From: Polydactylus sextarius
Lineage: Eukaryota; Chordata; Actinopteri; Polynemidae
Assembly: GCA_016801845.1 (NCBI GenBank)
Contig: CM028914.1
Span: 6,371,501-6,435,500 of the forward strand
Length of the DNA: 64,000 nt
Direction of reading: 5' to 3'
Position numbers and translations under genes: made by a program. The notes beneath the pieces were generated by a model. That model searched no databases. It was not told the DNA's origin and saw nothing but the letters and a program-made list of their open reading frames with translations. Each line of letters begins with the position of its first letter. Position 1 is the stretch's first letter. Below are positions 26,871-40,774 of the stretch, in pieces.

Positions 26871-27111
26871 AAAGCTTAAATATAAAGAGTTCAGTTCAGT
26901 ATAAAGTTCAGTTGTTGATTGATTGGCTTGAGACCAAGTAGTTACACCATGAGACATATATAAGAGTATCTAGAGTTCAGGAAAAGCATTTTTTTAAACT
27001 AAAAAGTTTATCACAACAGTTATTTTCAGTGCCAGTAGTTGTCACAATAAAAGTTCCTGAACGAAAGTTGAGTAATCATAGTTTTAAACTCATCTTTGTA
27101 AGCAAATTAAC

Positions 27112-27240
27112 AAAATGTTAGCATGCTAACACACTCAACTGAGATGGTGGACATGTTCAGTAGTATGTGTGCTTTCATCAGTGTGTTAGCATTAGCGCTA
27201 CCAGCATATTGTTAACATTTAGCTAAACAAACAGCCTCTG
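27112..27240 (+). repeat. Teleost dispersed repeat, 3' fragment (copy 1 of 3)
   Basis: gttagcatgctaac, then gagatggtggacatg and gtgttagcattagc, then aacatttagctaaacaaac: the gttagcatgctaac-rich 3' part of a dispersed repeat abundant in percomorph fishes. Related copies lie at 28.46 and 30.24 kb. Confidence 0.6.
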
Positions 27241-27523
27241 CATACGTACATATTCACATTTTATATGCATGTATGTTTGTTGCACAAAAATGGTTGATAC
27301 CATTAAGTTTACCAAGAAATTGATAGGTGACAATCACAAACGTGTTGTGATCATCATTTCCAGCAGTGTTTCACAGCACAGCAGTAGTCATGACAGTGGT
27401 TGCAGTTTTAGCAACCACCTAATGAACCACACAAAACAACCTTTAAATTCATAGTCCAAGTTTTGTTCAAGCAAAAAAAAAAAATCTGAATTCATCATTC
27501 AATGAGGTTATAAGAGTAACTGA

Positions 27524-27600
27524 CACTGTGTGTGTGTGTGTGTGTTAGAGAGAGAGAGAGTGTGTGTGTGAGTGTGAGTGTGTGTGTGAGAGAGAGAGGG
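27524..27600. repeat. Compound (GT)n/(GA)n microsatellite
   Basis: Alternating GT and GA runs; a second (GT)n lies at about 27714-27758. Confidence 0.93.
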
Positions 27601-27711
27601 ATGGAGAGATGTTCTGGGTCAGGCAGGGATCAATGTCAAATGGCCTGGTTAACAGCATACAGCTGACAAAGTCATTCATTTCTGCCGGCGCTCTGCTCTG
27701 AACACACTCTT

Positions 27712-27713
<2 letters not shown>

Positions 27714-27758
<45 letters not shown>
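27714..27758. repeat. (GT)n microsatellite
   Basis: About 45 bp GT run followed by a short T run. Confidence 0.95.
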
Positions 27759-27761
<3 letters not shown>

Positions 27762-28460
27762 TTTGTGTGCGCTCGAATGTGTACATGCATGATCAGGTTG
27801 TATGTCATTGTGCTGCAGTAACAACGCCTTCTGGATTGGGAGGAGGCTTCCCACCCATGAAGCACATGGGTGTCAATTTACACAACACATTACAGTATGT
27901 CTCTCATATGAGCAGTGCTACACGCACACACACACACAGAGAGAGACACACACATACACACACTTGGCTTTTCACTAGATGCTTTTATCTGAAGTGCTTG
28001 GCTGAACAGTCAGACAGGAAGTGAGAGGAAATTTCTCCTCACTTTATTTGCCCTGAGGTCAGTCTTAAAACTGTGCTGATGACAGTTACGATGAATCGAT
28101 GTGACATGACTGACAACTGCGGAGCAGTTTTAGTGGTTTTTGGTCGAGCCCTCTTTTCTATTAAAGGTGCAAAACGTTGCCATGCTGTCGTCATCTGTAT
28201 GATAGCTGGAGGAGGGTTGGAGGGGTGACGTGTGTTTAGAGTCTGAAGTTTGATTTGTCTTTACCTCGTCTCACCATGTAACACCGTTTTTGAAATCATC
28301 ACAGAAGTGTCTGAGGAATAAAGCATGAATGATGAAGTGTGATAGAGGAAGATAATGGATGGAGCAGGATGTGAGGAACACCACAATAAGATGCAGCGCT
28401 CACTGGCTTCCTTTAGTGCCATTGTTAATGTATCCAGACACCTTAGAGTGCATTATCACA

Positions 28461-28870
28461 CAGCTCTCACTCACAGCCAGACTCTCAGTAACTATTGGAT
28501 GGATTACCATGAAATTTTGTAGAGACAATCATGGACCCAAGGGGCAAAAGTTCTAATCACCATATGGATTGGCACAAAGTTTTGTGTAGACATTTGTTTA
28601 ATAGGAGCGAGGACATTGTCAAAAGATGTGTTTTAAATTATGTCAAAGTTTTCTCATCAGTTCTGTCATCGGGTCAATATTTTAATTCATCAAGTTTTTT
28701 TATTTACAATTCTGAAAATTTTCAGTTGTTTAGTGCTAATTGGCAAATCTTAGCACGCCAACTTGCTAAACTAAGATGGATCACTTGGTAAATAGCCACT
28801 GTGGCCATATTAGCATGTTGACCATTTTGACATCAGCATTTAGATCCATGGATTGCTTATATAGTCTCTG
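28461..28870 (+). repeat. Teleost dispersed repeat (copy 2 of 3)
   Basis: Begins near attggatggattaccatgaa, continues through a body with a tagtgctaattggcaaatc element and ctaaactaagatgg, and ends near catcagcatttag. This is the same order of motifs as the copy at 30.24 kb, same strand. Confidence 0.65.
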
Positions 28871-30239
28871 AGCGGTTTGTACAACATTAAATTAATAGTC
28901 TTGTTATGTTACTAAACCAATTTTGAATTGTGAAATTGTTATACTATAACTTTGTTGGCAGTAAAATGGAAAAGATAACCCCATCAAATCTAGAATTTAT
29001 CTGATTCATTGGCCGTGTTTAGTTGAACCAGGTCAAGAAAATGTCTATTTTTCATTATTATTATTCTTTCCCACATGAGCTTTACTTAGTCAACAGGGCA
29101 AGATGAATATTGCCTATTATTTTATTATTGTTTAGGATTAAACTCAGTATGCAGCAGTAAAGGTTGTCATATAAACAATGAGGAACACTTTGTGTTGCCT
29201 TTTGCCTCATCACATGTATGTAACAGGCCAGATTTTTATCATCAGGTAAATGTATCTTATGTCATTGTTTTTCAGGTCGTGATCACTTGTGTATCACACA
29301 GCTACCAGCCTGGTCACGCTCTCGTGCTGTCTAATTGTTTCTGATATTTGGGTGTAGAGAGGAGTAGAGCCACTGATCCATTAACTGACCAGGCCCAGCT
29401 TGATTGGCTCTGGACGAACCCCTGAAATAGCAGGATTGGCTGTCAGCCAAGCACCCATTTCCTGTGTGTCTGAGAGAAGCTCCAGCCACTGGGGCTCAAA
29501 TGCATTTCCTGACTGTGTATAAAACTTTTATTAATGACCAGGAGTGCATCAGTGGATATGCCCGCTCGCCCACACTCACTCACTCACCCACTCATTCACT
29601 CATCGAGAGAGAGAGAGGGGGAGAGAGAGAGAAAGAAGGGAAAGGATGATGGAAGTAAAAATGAGTTGCAAAGAGACATAATGTGAGACAAGCAGAGCAG
29701 AGAGGAAGAGAGTGTGTGTGTGTGTGTGAGGAGGGATGGTGGTGGAGTGGGAGAGACAAAGAGACACTGATGGATGGATCAGGAGATGGGGAGATAGAAT
29801 TAAGTGAGACAAACCAGAGCTGAGACATTAAAAGAGAGAGAGCGATAGGAAAGAGGTTTCCTATAAGCTCACAACCTACAGTATCTCTTACAGCGTAACT
29901 CCATTACTCTCCGATACGATGCAGGTCACAGAGTACACCAATAAAAACAACACGCACTGTAAATGTTACATATCCATTTCCCTGCAAAATAAGGTGAATC
30001 ATTCTTACGCTTTAATAAGTGAAAGCCTGGAACGCACACTGCTGGACACCGGAGGCTGCAGTGTGGGAGGAAATTGTGAAAAATGCTGACGATTTTGCTT
30101 TTTTAGAGCTTTTCCAGTAATTTGGACTTGGCATGTCAAGTTAGTCTTGATAGTGACCCTGCAGGATATCGTGTATTTTATTTATTTTTTTTAAATGGAT
30201 AAATAAAAAGGTTTGTCATCTTTGAAGCATAATTGTGTT

Positions 30240-30625
30240 TGGGAAATGTCATGTTAGCCAGGCTAGTAGCATGGTCATTATATCTCAACAACTGCTGGAT
30301 GGATTGCTTTGAACTTTGGGACACGTGTTCCTGTCCCTGTCGATATGAACTGTAATCACTGTGATCATCACGTCAATTCTAGCTCCACCATAAGGTCAAA
30401 TTTGGTTTTCCAGTAATTTGGTTTATACCTACAAAAATACTGACATTACTATCAGCATTGGGTATATTTTTTCATTTGTGCCGTAATTATCAAATGTTAT
30501 TGGGCTAACATGCTAAGCTAAGATGGCGAACATCAGAAACATTAATATTAGCACGTTAGCCTTTGTCACTGTGGTAATGTTAGCAGGATAATGTTAGCTC
30601 ATTTCTATCTGTGCTACTAGCATGT
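30240..30625 (+). repeat. Teleost dispersed repeat (copy 3 of 3)
   Basis: ctgctggatggattgctttg, ccaccataaggtcaaatttg, aacatgctaagctaagatgg and cacgttagcctttgtcactg appear in the family's usual order. Diverged, no coding potential. Confidence 0.65.
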
Positions 30626-33054
30626 TTTTAGTTAAGTCTCCCTAATTTAACAATACATTATCTTGTGTACAGTTCTGCAGTTAATATCTTTAACAAACTG
30701 TCACCAAGGGAAGCTTGTGTTTCCCAAATGAGAAGGGCTCAGTTTGTGACGAGCAGGAATGTGCCAAGTATATTTCATGGTGATCTTCCTGTTTTGATTT
30801 ATGTGATCAAATAGACTTTACAAAAATACATTAACTGTGGTGACAAAGGCTTTTCCAGGTATTGACTAAGACTTGTAACTGTACCTGACGTATGAGCAGC
30901 ACAAGCTGAGAGCTACGAGACTAACAATACTACAGTATGTGGCCTTTCATCACACCATAAAATGTGAATGGACAGTTTCAAATGTGTATAGAGGAACATA
31001 ATTACATCAAATGGATGAAAGATGAGAGCTGTCAACACTTTCCTGGCAGGATGGAGAGACGGAGACTGAAAGATGGGAAGAGAAAGAGAGGGAGAGATGA
31101 CTGCCATGACTGGTGGAAAACTGAAAATATCCAGACTGATTAGATGCAACCTGGACAGTCATCCAGACCTGCCAGCCCAGCAGGATGAGGCTGCAGTAAG
31201 TTCGTGCAGTAAGAGTCATGTTATGCCAATTTTTGTTGGGTTGGGTAGTGGGCTTATATTTTTAGATGTGCACCATCAATTTCCATCTTTCCTTTAGCTG
31301 CTTTGGAAGTGGGCGGGGCTTATCACTTAACTCAGAGGTCGTCATTGTTGAGCTACTGAGGAGCAGAGCCAACAACTTTTTGCATCCTGGTGTTCTTGTG
31401 CTGAAATCTGTTCAGCTGACATCCTGTTTTCTTTCTTGAAGGTCAGAAACTACAGATCACAAGATGATATGCAGGTTTTTGCTATTGTTACATAGTTAGG
31501 ATTAGCATTACCCAGTGTATACTTAACAGTTTTGTAGTAACTTTGCAAGTTAAGCATCATGTTATCATAACAAATTCTTTCAATTTCATTTGTATTCCAC
31601 TAAGAAGAAATTCAAGAGTCCAAGTTTGGTCACACCATGATCTGGGATTACCACCATTTCAGCTGTGGTCATTTACAGTTCTACCTCTAAATCAAGTGGT
31701 TTAGATCATCTACTTTAACTGCTGACTTGCCTCCGACTTGTCTGGTTGTCTCACTGCTCGTGTTTCTTGCTCCGTCAGCTTTGTTGAAGCAATATCCTCA
31801 TGCCCACATCCAAGCAATTACCTTAAGTATAATGATATCATAACTAATATCAATGAGAACTGGAGCTTCTAAAATTCCCAGGCTGTAATAAACATAAATG
31901 GTGAGAGCTTCTAGAAACTGTGACTGCTGTCTCATTAGTACCACATAATTATTAAACTGAGAAAGTGACTTTTTTGTTACTTTAGCAGGAAAAAGAGAAT
32001 GGAGACATGAAACAAAGGCACTGGGGTTAACTTTATACTAATTTTGCTAAGATTTCGACATCAGCTACAGTTCACTGCAGTTTTTCTGGCTCCACAAATG
32101 TTTCTGTTGTTGCCCAGCAGTGTGGAGTTGGTGGGTTAGTGTTGATGAGTAGTTTGACTCTGTGTGTACACTAACACCCACAATCCCAACCCCACAGCGA
32201 GGCAGGGGGCTTCAGTGGGTCACTGACCCCAGGCGTGGGTCCTGGTTACTGGCAGAGCGGGGTCGATAGGCCTGACTGTGGGGAGAGGAGGGTCAATATG
32301 GATGAAAAGAGAAAAACTGATTTATTTTTATTTGTCTCATTGTTTCATTTCGGCCTATTTTTCATTTTAAGTATGTAAACTTTAACTATTGTTAATAAGT
32401 ACCCTTTCATGCATACAGAAACCACAAAACTGGTTATGTGTTGTAGATATATCAGGTATAAATCTTTGAGGCAGATAATATACCTCTAAGGTAAATAAAT
32501 ACATTTGTCAATCCGAATATATTCACACAAGCACTAGAAGTGTTGGGGGTAAAGTTCAGTCGTCAGTCACTCAGTTTCAAAGCATCTGCTATCATCTTTG
32601 TGTACGTTGCCACCTTTTGATGGCGACTTCCCTCCTCTTTTACCAATATTAATATCATACCTCCATTCATGCCAATAAAGTGTATTGATCTGATTAGAGA
32701 GAGAGAGTGAGAGGCCGACCGGAGTGTGTAATGGGGAAGGCATTGATTATGGCTGATAACTCTGGCTCTTTGATGTGGATAATGCAGTCTCTTTCTTCCT
32801 GCCCCTGCACTGCCTTTACACTCTAAAACCCCCGGGCCTCAGAGGATATTGGGTTTACAGAGAGAGAGAGGGAGAGAGAGAGAGCGTATACATCAGAGGT
32901 GATGCATGAGCTTAAACGTGACATAAGTTGTATATGATAGAAACAGAGAGGAGGGGGGACATAAATGTGTGTTTATTACAGAAATTGTGGGGCAGGGAAT
33001 ATGTAGGGAGGAGGGGAGGAGTCATGGCAGACAGATGAGTCGACAAAATTTTTC

Positions 33055-33245
33055 ATTTTTGACACAGGCACGTGATGTTTGCCTCCCTGTTTCCCCACTG
33101 ACGGTCAATTAATCACGGCTGTGATTGTTCCCCAACCTTCAAGCTGCTATAATGAATATGTTTATATTAAGTGGATTAAATTACTGCATGTGATATGAAA
33201 CATGATGCTCGCAGTGATAAATCCACAAGGGCTGCAGTCTCCCGC
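33055..33245. promoter_or_regulatory. Candidate conserved non-coding block
   Basis: Unique-looking sequence with gtcaattaatcacggctgtg, ctgctataatgaatatg and gtgataaatccacaagggc. It has several AATTA/TAAT cores and lies between simple repeats. Conservation was not tested. Confidence 0.2.
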
Positions 33246-34390
33246 TTGATTGGTTGATTGGCTGGTTGGTCGATAACCCTCTTGTCATGACCAGATAGTC
33301 ATTGGTCGGACAATCGTTGGGTTTACTTTCACATGGAAAAATGTGCTGCATCAACAGAGTAGACGTACTTATCCATTATTTAACAATGGCACATCCCTGT
33401 TTGCTCAATGTTGAATCCATCCCACCTAATGAACACAACTACACTTGGCTTAGTAACTAATTGACACAACTTCAAAGAAGTCAATCAAAATGTTAAGTGT
33501 GAACTTTGCAGACAGTATTTTATATATTGCAGCTTGGCAGCAATGGCATATAGTCTAAAAACAGAAGCAAAGAATTGCATTAAAAGCATTGTAATGATAA
33601 TGATTAATGAAACAAGCTTTCATTTATTGTTAAATTGCTGCAAACTGCTTCTTGTTTGCTCTAAAAGTGGCTAAGCGACATATCACATTCATCAGCGTTT
33701 CCATGACGTTATCAAGTCATATTTGCATTCTGTCTGCTATCAGCTGGTTTATATCCTTTATCTGTTTGCTTCAGTTTAAATTATTACTTTAATTGGAAAA
33801 TCAAAAGTCAGACATGTTTATATTGTAGATAGAGGCTACCATCATACTGTCCTTATATTGCTAAAAAGTAATATAAATGAAAATAAAAAATGCACATTAA
33901 AAATGAAAAAAGGGGGAACGTGCCCTGCTTGAGACCATGTTTACTATCATGTTGGGGTTTTTTTGGTGTTTGTTGGTTTTCAGTGTAACTGCTCATATTT
34001 AATTCAAGAGGCCTACATAGAATGAGCTGCATAATCCATTCAGTCAAGAAATGTGTCAGTGAGGAGAGAAGAAACATGAAGTGATTTCAGTTATATCACC
34101 ATGAACTTCACCCCAGTGACATTTGTAACAGTGATAAACAGTGAAAAACTTCAAAACAAAGGTAAAGAATAAAAGCAGCAATAAAATAACTATCAGTTCT
34201 GATGTTTACTGACCCATTCGCAGCTGTAGATAAAAATTAGAATTTATTTTTTTAAGTCAATATATTTCATAAGAGCTCTGATATATTCATAATGGATGAA
34301 TGGGGCAGCGTGATTATGGCCAAAATGATAATAACAGTCGATAACAGTATCACAGTTATTTACTGATACAGTTAAAATAGTCAGCTAAAA

Positions 34391-34588
34391 ATTATGAATA
34401 AACATTCAAAATAATTTGCTAGAAGTAATAAATAAACAGGTAAAAAAAAAAAAAATCTTTAAGTTAAAGTTATTAACAAATGCCTTCAATAGCTGGCCAC
34501 ATGAATGAGTAGTCACTTTAAAAAATAGAAATACTGAATAAACATTTGAATTAGTTTAACTGAAAGTAATAAGCAAATGGTGGGAAAC
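34391..34588. repeat. Imperfect direct duplication
   Basis: attatgaataaacattcaaa through agaagtaataaataaa (34391-34440) recurs in diverged form as aatactgaataaacatttga through gaaagtaataagcaaa (34530-34580), about 139 bp apart in the same orientation. Probably part of an old AT-rich transposon. Confidence 0.5.
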
Positions 34589-37500
34589 TATAACTAAATT
34601 GACCTAAACATAACAGAAAATCTGTTTGGTTCAAAGTAACTGATGGTGTCAGCCTCTGCATTTCTACTTATAATGATGCAAATTTAAATTTGACAAAAAA
34701 ACATGTTTAATTGTGTGTAAATATTAGTATAAAGTAATGTCATAAATGGCTAAAAGGGTTTTCTACACTTTTAAACCAGCCCTTAAAATGTGCTACTTCT
34801 TGTCTGCACCAGTTATTTTCTCATTTCCCCAAAAACATTACTCTCTTGTGACTTCTTTTCCTGAATTCCATATCAGATTATTTAATTTGTTCAATTACAG
34901 CAACCAATTATTATTGCTGACCTGATAAGTGAGGTCCTTGTGAATGTGGTCAGTTTGTTCCCGGGACTGTTCTTATGTCAGGACGACTCATGAGTGTTTG
35001 TGATGCTGTCTTTCTTTCTGTGTGACCATGTGGGCTTTGGGAACAGTGACTGTAGTCAAAGTGGTTGATGAGCAGCCAACTGAGCCAAGCCCTACAGAGC
35101 TGGGATGACCTCATTCTCTGTCTCCCTGCTCCATCAGCTCCACTCGTTGACCCCTAGCTGGGAGCAAGGTGCCGAGGAAGCTGGCTCCATCTACAGGAGG
35201 CACTTTGACTAGCAACCTGTGCAATGGTTATGCTTTTCACCAGGATAGGTGCAAAACTAGTCTTTAAAAGCTGCAGAAGAACGAGTGGCCAGCTGCTCTT
35301 AAGATTGAAACATCGTTTAAACAAGGGACAAAGAAAAGAACTAGGTAAAGGAGGATAGAAAAGACTCTGGGAAACAAACTAATCTAGGCTCAAAGGTGAA
35401 TTTAACAGTCTTCATTCAGTGTATGGAACCAGTTTGAGTGAGATGCAAGTGAAATCTCTTAAGCTAGTAAGTGGTATTTCTTATAGAGAAAATAAAAGAA
35501 GGCCAGAAAATGCACATCCATAAATAAAGACGCCTAAAAAGACTTGAAGACAAAAGTGAGGACAGAGGTATGTTTAGTCCTGCCCGGTGGTTTCTTTATA
35601 TTTGGGTGACTTGACCCTTTATCGTGACCATAATGATGATGCAGTTTTGCAGTTTCTAATCATGTTGTCACAGTGAGTTCGGTAGAAAGCAAAAACCAGT
35701 GCACTTTTGCAAAGAAACATACTGATTTTAATCACAATCTATCACAGCTAAAACATTCTCAATGAAATGAGGCGAGGCTGTGCTGCCAGGCTAGCGGGCC
35801 TGAAAATCCTCTTGGATTGGAATAAAAACGAAATAATCTGTTTGCATACAAAAATATACGTGGACATATCTAATTTGCAGATTAGCTACAACCAGTTAAT
35901 TTACCTCAGCGTACAAATTTAACCTCTGCTGGCAAAGAAAGGTAGAGTTTGGTTTTTCTCAGAGATTACCCAGATAGCAAGCAAATTAAGGCCTTTCTTT
36001 AGGCAACAGCCACTATTGGTCCAATGTTGCCAAAGCAGATGCTGGCTTAAGATTTGCTCACTAATATGATTAACACAATAAGGCACTTGAAGTTCCATAA
36101 CAGTCAAAGCATTTTTTTTTTACAGGCTTCTCAACAGAAACATTTGCTCCGTGTCCACTGGGCAGCTCATGAAACTGTTCATCAGATGTTTACGGGGAGG
36201 GTTTTTTTAGCAGTTTTTTTTTCTGCAGCATTTTGAGAAGTGTTTGGGTAAAAGTTAAATAAAGTTAAAAGGGAGCTGGTGCTGCAGCCTGTTAAACCAG
36301 TAACGGTTCACATCTGTGTTTTATCCTGTCTCACATTCTCTTCATTACATATACAGCAGATTTAAGTTACATATCAAAACTTATACCTATCGTCTACCAG
36401 CCAATGAAATTGTGCAAAAAATAAAATAAAATAAAAGACAATTTATGTCAACAAAATACCATGCACCTCTGAGCAGATCTGAAGCAAATGTAACATTTTA
36501 CTGTTGCATTAACAACATAGTTATAATGACATCTGATCCACAAATCTGATTTCCAACATGAAGTCACTGACATTCAAAATGCCACCAAAACAATGTTCAA
36601 CATTTATGAGAGCTAGAGCCTGACCACACAGAGGTTGGCTGATTTTATTGGGGTGGGGGGTAATTAGTGGGGCAGATACACTGTTTTAACTAGGAAAGAC
36701 CATAATGTTTCACTTACTTCTCAAACTTCTTTGAAAGCGTTCCCAGTCATAATAATCTACCCGTCTGATCCATCAATTGGCATTTATGTTGTGACTCTGT
36801 AAAGTGCTGACCCTTCAGGGCCACCATAGATACGTTAAAACCTAGAAAAGACAATGACTTTACTCCCTAAAATCAGTCTCAAAACTCCAGTATTGGCCAG
36901 GCTCTAATGAAAACTAACATGGTTTGTTTTCATTAACTTTAAGAAAGATGTACATAAGATATTAAAAGTATAATTATATAGAGTTAATAAAGGGCTTTCA
37001 CTGTCTGAATCAGTTACAAATACAAATGCTACAGCTGCAATCTAACGTTACTTAAATAATGTGGTTGAGCTGCAAATAAAATGCTAATTTTCATGGCAAC
37101 AAGTGGGCAATACATTTAAAGTACATTTAAAGCTTCAGTGTACAAGTCAAGTAGTTTGTGTTTGAATATTTTCTGTAAACTTTCCACTTTGACCTGTAAT
37201 CAGGCTGCACATCAGCTGGCGAAACAGACCACAGCTCCTTTAAAAGACGAGCGCCCGGTGGACACAAAGCTGCCGACATGCTTTGATACGTCAAAACAGA
37301 GGCAGACCAGGAAAAAAAGAAACACTCCAGGAAGAGAAACTCTATACAGTTGACATAATATTGTGCTTTAAATTTTACTTACCACCATCATAAATCCCCA
37401 ATTAAATCATGCTCCATTCCAACACATCCACCCATCCACCTTCTTAACCCTCTACCCCCAAACCCCTCCCCACCCCCACCCACTCCCTCCGATGCTTTAC

Positions 37501-37740
37501 ACCCAGATCCCATCATCATATACAAACACATCCAAGGTTCATGTGAACTTGCACATTCCCAGGCACCTCTAACTCTTATCGACAAAGTATGAACCACAAG
37601 TCAAATGCATTTGAAAACAATTATAAAACAAAACTACCATTTAGCATAAAAATAAGAAGCAGAAAAGCAGAACTAACCGATTAGAACACTTTTCCAATGT
37701 TCATCTACAGACAACATTCACTGAGCATGCCCATCATGCT

Positions 37741-37835
37741 CAAACACACACACATACATACATACATACATATATATATATATATAATATATATGATATA
37801 TATATATGTATAATATGTATATATTTATATAAATA
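37741..37835. repeat. (CA)n-(TACA)n-(TA)n compound microsatellite
   Basis: CA run, then cataca units, then TA-rich palindromic sequence. Confidence 0.9.
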
Positions 37836-38038
37836 TTTACATGCAGAGTAGCAATCATTCATGATAATACATCCACTTCCTCGTCCCCTGGGCGAGCATG
37901 GCTGTGGTGGCTTTGTGGTGGAGCTAACAGCAAACATGCCAGGTGATACCGGCTCATCGTGCATTACTGACAACTGGAGGCTGAGATGGCACTGTGTTCT
38001 GGACACTGGCAGCATTTGGTTCCACATTAGTACACTGT

Positions 38039-38051
38039 CCCCCTCTAGTGG
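38039..38051 (-). promoter_or_regulatory. CTCF-like motif
   Basis: On the minus strand ccactagaggggg differs from the CTCF core at one position. It is oriented opposite to the motif at 39938, 1.9 kb away. Confidence 0.4.
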
Positions 38052-39208
38052 TGAATCAGAATAAATGAGCCCATGATTGAAAAATGAAATAAAACATGAG
38101 CTGGTGATGAAATAGACCTGAGGATACCTTCACATTGTACAGCTGAAAACCGAATCTTTGTGCTTACTTGGTATCGATGTCTGTGTCAAGTCAAGCGGTA
38201 GACGCTTGCTCAGATTTGAAGTCAGGCTGACTTATTATTATTATTTTGTTATCAACTCAAGTTTTTACTGATACGAATATGAATAAGACAGTTTTAGATA
38301 ACTCAGTTTTCATTTCTATATTTAAGAAATTTGGCATCTTCATATCAATAATATTGTGGTGCAATTTCTCCAATAATATGACATACTTCATCCAGGGTGG
38401 AAGAAAAATTGAAGGAACTAGGGAGGATATCACTCCTAGGTAAATACACTACGTGTGTGTTTGTTTTCAAAGATATATCTGGTACCATTTCACCACCAGC
38501 CACATTTGTTAAATTATTATTCCACCTGTCCAGATCTGTACTTACTTTGTAACTGCGCCAGTTTGTATATTAACACTACAAAGCTGCTTGGAATTAAGTG
38601 TCTAGATGAGGGGAGGACAACGTTAGTGTGAAGCCAAATATAACTAATGTAACTCATGCGCTTGTCTGTTGAATAAAGGATGGGACAAATAATTACGACA
38701 GCATTTTCTGTCTAACTGTTTGTTTTTCTGACGGTGTTGTCTCAAAGCTGTCCCATCCGTACATGAAATAGAGATTTTTTTCTAATTCTGTGATTCTGTT
38801 ATTTTGAATTAAAGTTGTCTTCTTCGGGTACATGCACAGTGACGTATCAAAAAAAATCAAATAGTCAAAACATATATTCTATTTCTTTACATATCCACTG
38901 ATGTACCATGTGTTAGTGTAGGTGAGAGATTAAATCTAGCAGTAAGCATGTTAGTTTTTTTATTTATTTTTTATTTTAGCATTTCTCCAGCGACAATTAG
39001 TTTAGTGGCCAATCAAAAGTCAGTTTGGGACAGAAACAACATTTTATTTGGTTAATTGTGTTGATGTTAAAGTTTAACTTATGTTCATCTCAGCTCTCGC
39101 CAGTTCCCAGTTGTCATGATTATGCCACATTATCACCGTACAAACAGCCTGCTTGGCTGTAGCATCATCTGAGAAGATTTGATTTTTGGATTATTTGTTT
39201 ATTTATTC

Positions 39209-39232
39209 TTTTTTTTTTTTTTTTTTTTTTTT
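39209..39232. repeat. Poly-T tract, 24 bp
   Basis: Uninterrupted T run. It gives a poly-Lys frame on the minus strand that is not a gene. Confidence 0.9.
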
Positions 39233-39579
39233 AGATATTTATAAATTAAGACAACCCAAACAAAATCATTCACCCCAAACAAGCCCAATTTGGTCAAACC
39301 CAAAGATCTAATTCCATGATCCCAAATCGAGATGGGGGAGGAGGGGTGAAGGGGGAGAGGGGGAGATTTCAACCACCACCAACCCTGGAAGCCCTGAGGA
39401 TGAGGTAGGGGAGGGGGGGCATGCAAGGTGACGTCCACGTCTTCTCGTCCTTCAATCATTCCTGTCGGAGAGAAGCAGTGTGTCTTTTAAGGGGTTATAA
39501 TGATTTCCTGTGTCGAAATAAACAAAACACAGTTGTGGTTGTTATAGTCGTCATGTACAGTTGCAAACAAGAATAAAAA

Positions 39580-40774
39580 CACAAAAGAATATGTGAACAC
39601 TTTATTTTTCAGCCATTGTATTCTTTCTATTCTTTGCATCCTCTCAGTTATTATTACCACCTTTACATTGACTTGTGGATGTAAAATGCATTTATTTTCA
39701 CCGTTGAGTGATTCTGATAACTCGGTAACATTTGTGTGTTATTTGTACATTTTTGACAGTGTAGACCTCTAGAGGCCTTAATATTCAAGACACTTATTTT
39801 TAAAAGGTCATTAAAGTGGAGATGAAGAACTGACCAATGTTATATATCAAGGGTTTGTATGATTTTAAATTTTTTGCAATCAAACCTGAAATTCAACTAC
39901 ATTTGCAGGAAAATTAAATAGTATTCTGCTGTTTTTACCACCAGGGGGCAGCCATCTTTCAAGAAGCTACACGGTGACATCAGCCTGCTCTGTTATATCA
40001 CCACCTAGAGGCTGATGTGAGTACTACACACATCTCATGTTTTTCCTCTTCACACGCAGATCTTACCTGAGCTAAAAATCAAACAAGCAACATTTGTACT
40101 GGTCAGAGTTTCATCTCTACTTTAAAATATGATGACATCTGAATTAAGAGTCAATAAAAAATATCCACAATCCTTCAATAATCCTGTCCGAGCCATGCAG
40201 CTATTGGAAACTTTTTATCACAAAGTGGCGCCAACTCAGCTGATTACCAGTCAGTTTCTCATGTAACAGTAAACAAAGGGCCCTCACAGTCTTATCAGAG
40301 CAGGCTTGGTGATGCAACAAAACTGGTGCTACTGTTGTTAGTGGCACAGATTTGATCCAGTTATTCAAATTTGGGGTTAAAATGATGGTTATTGCAATAT
40401 TTTGGGTTTTGTCATTTACTATAAACTTTAAAACTACCTTGTCAAAGTTTCAGTCTCCTCTTGATGTTTATTTAGAACCAGTAAATTTTCATCTGTCACC
40501 AACAAACCATCATGTTAAAAAACAACATCTAAGTATGTACATCTGTACATCTGAGTATTAACATTAAACCCAGTTATACGAAACTCTCAGCCCCGTTACA
40601 CGCCTCATCGAGTTGGTGTTGAATGTGTTGCGACTCGGTGAAAGTCGTCTGTTCAGTGTGGACAGAATTTAGCACGGGGCCTCGATGCCATCATGTTTAT
40701 CGGAGCTCATGCAGGTCGCATCCTGACACCAAAATCTGCTTGTACCTCAACAGACGTCTTCATGTCGGTGCTCG
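39580..40774 (-). other. pof1b: Probable pof1b 3' UTR
   Basis: If exon K is terminal, the first good minus-strand polyadenylation hexamer is AATAAA at 39606-39601, followed by a T/G-rich downstream element. No open frame is supported here. It includes a CTCF-like motif at 39938-39952. Confidence 0.4.
39938..39952 (+). promoter_or_regulatory. CTCF-like motif
   Basis: ccaccagggggcagc matches the CTCF core CCASYAGRKGGCR at every position. It lies in the probable pof1b 3' UTR. Binding is inferred. Confidence 0.5.

Larger units (their letters stand above)
24751..39579. other. Gene-poor interval between spry3 and pof1b
   Basis: About 15 kb without a supportable coding exon. It holds dispersed repeats (25.3, 26.5, 27.1, 28.5, 30.2, 34.4 kb), microsatellites, GA-rich stretches (29.6-29.8, 32.7-32.9 kb) and the candidate CTCF-like sites. 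A few blocks (29270-29420, 35000-35230) look unique but carry no recognised signal. Confidence 0.4.

Noticed and set aside
39199..39459. 86-codon minus-strand frame ending in poly-Lys
   Set aside because: It runs through a poly-T tract and a C-rich stretch. It may be pof1b downstream sequence but not an independent gene.
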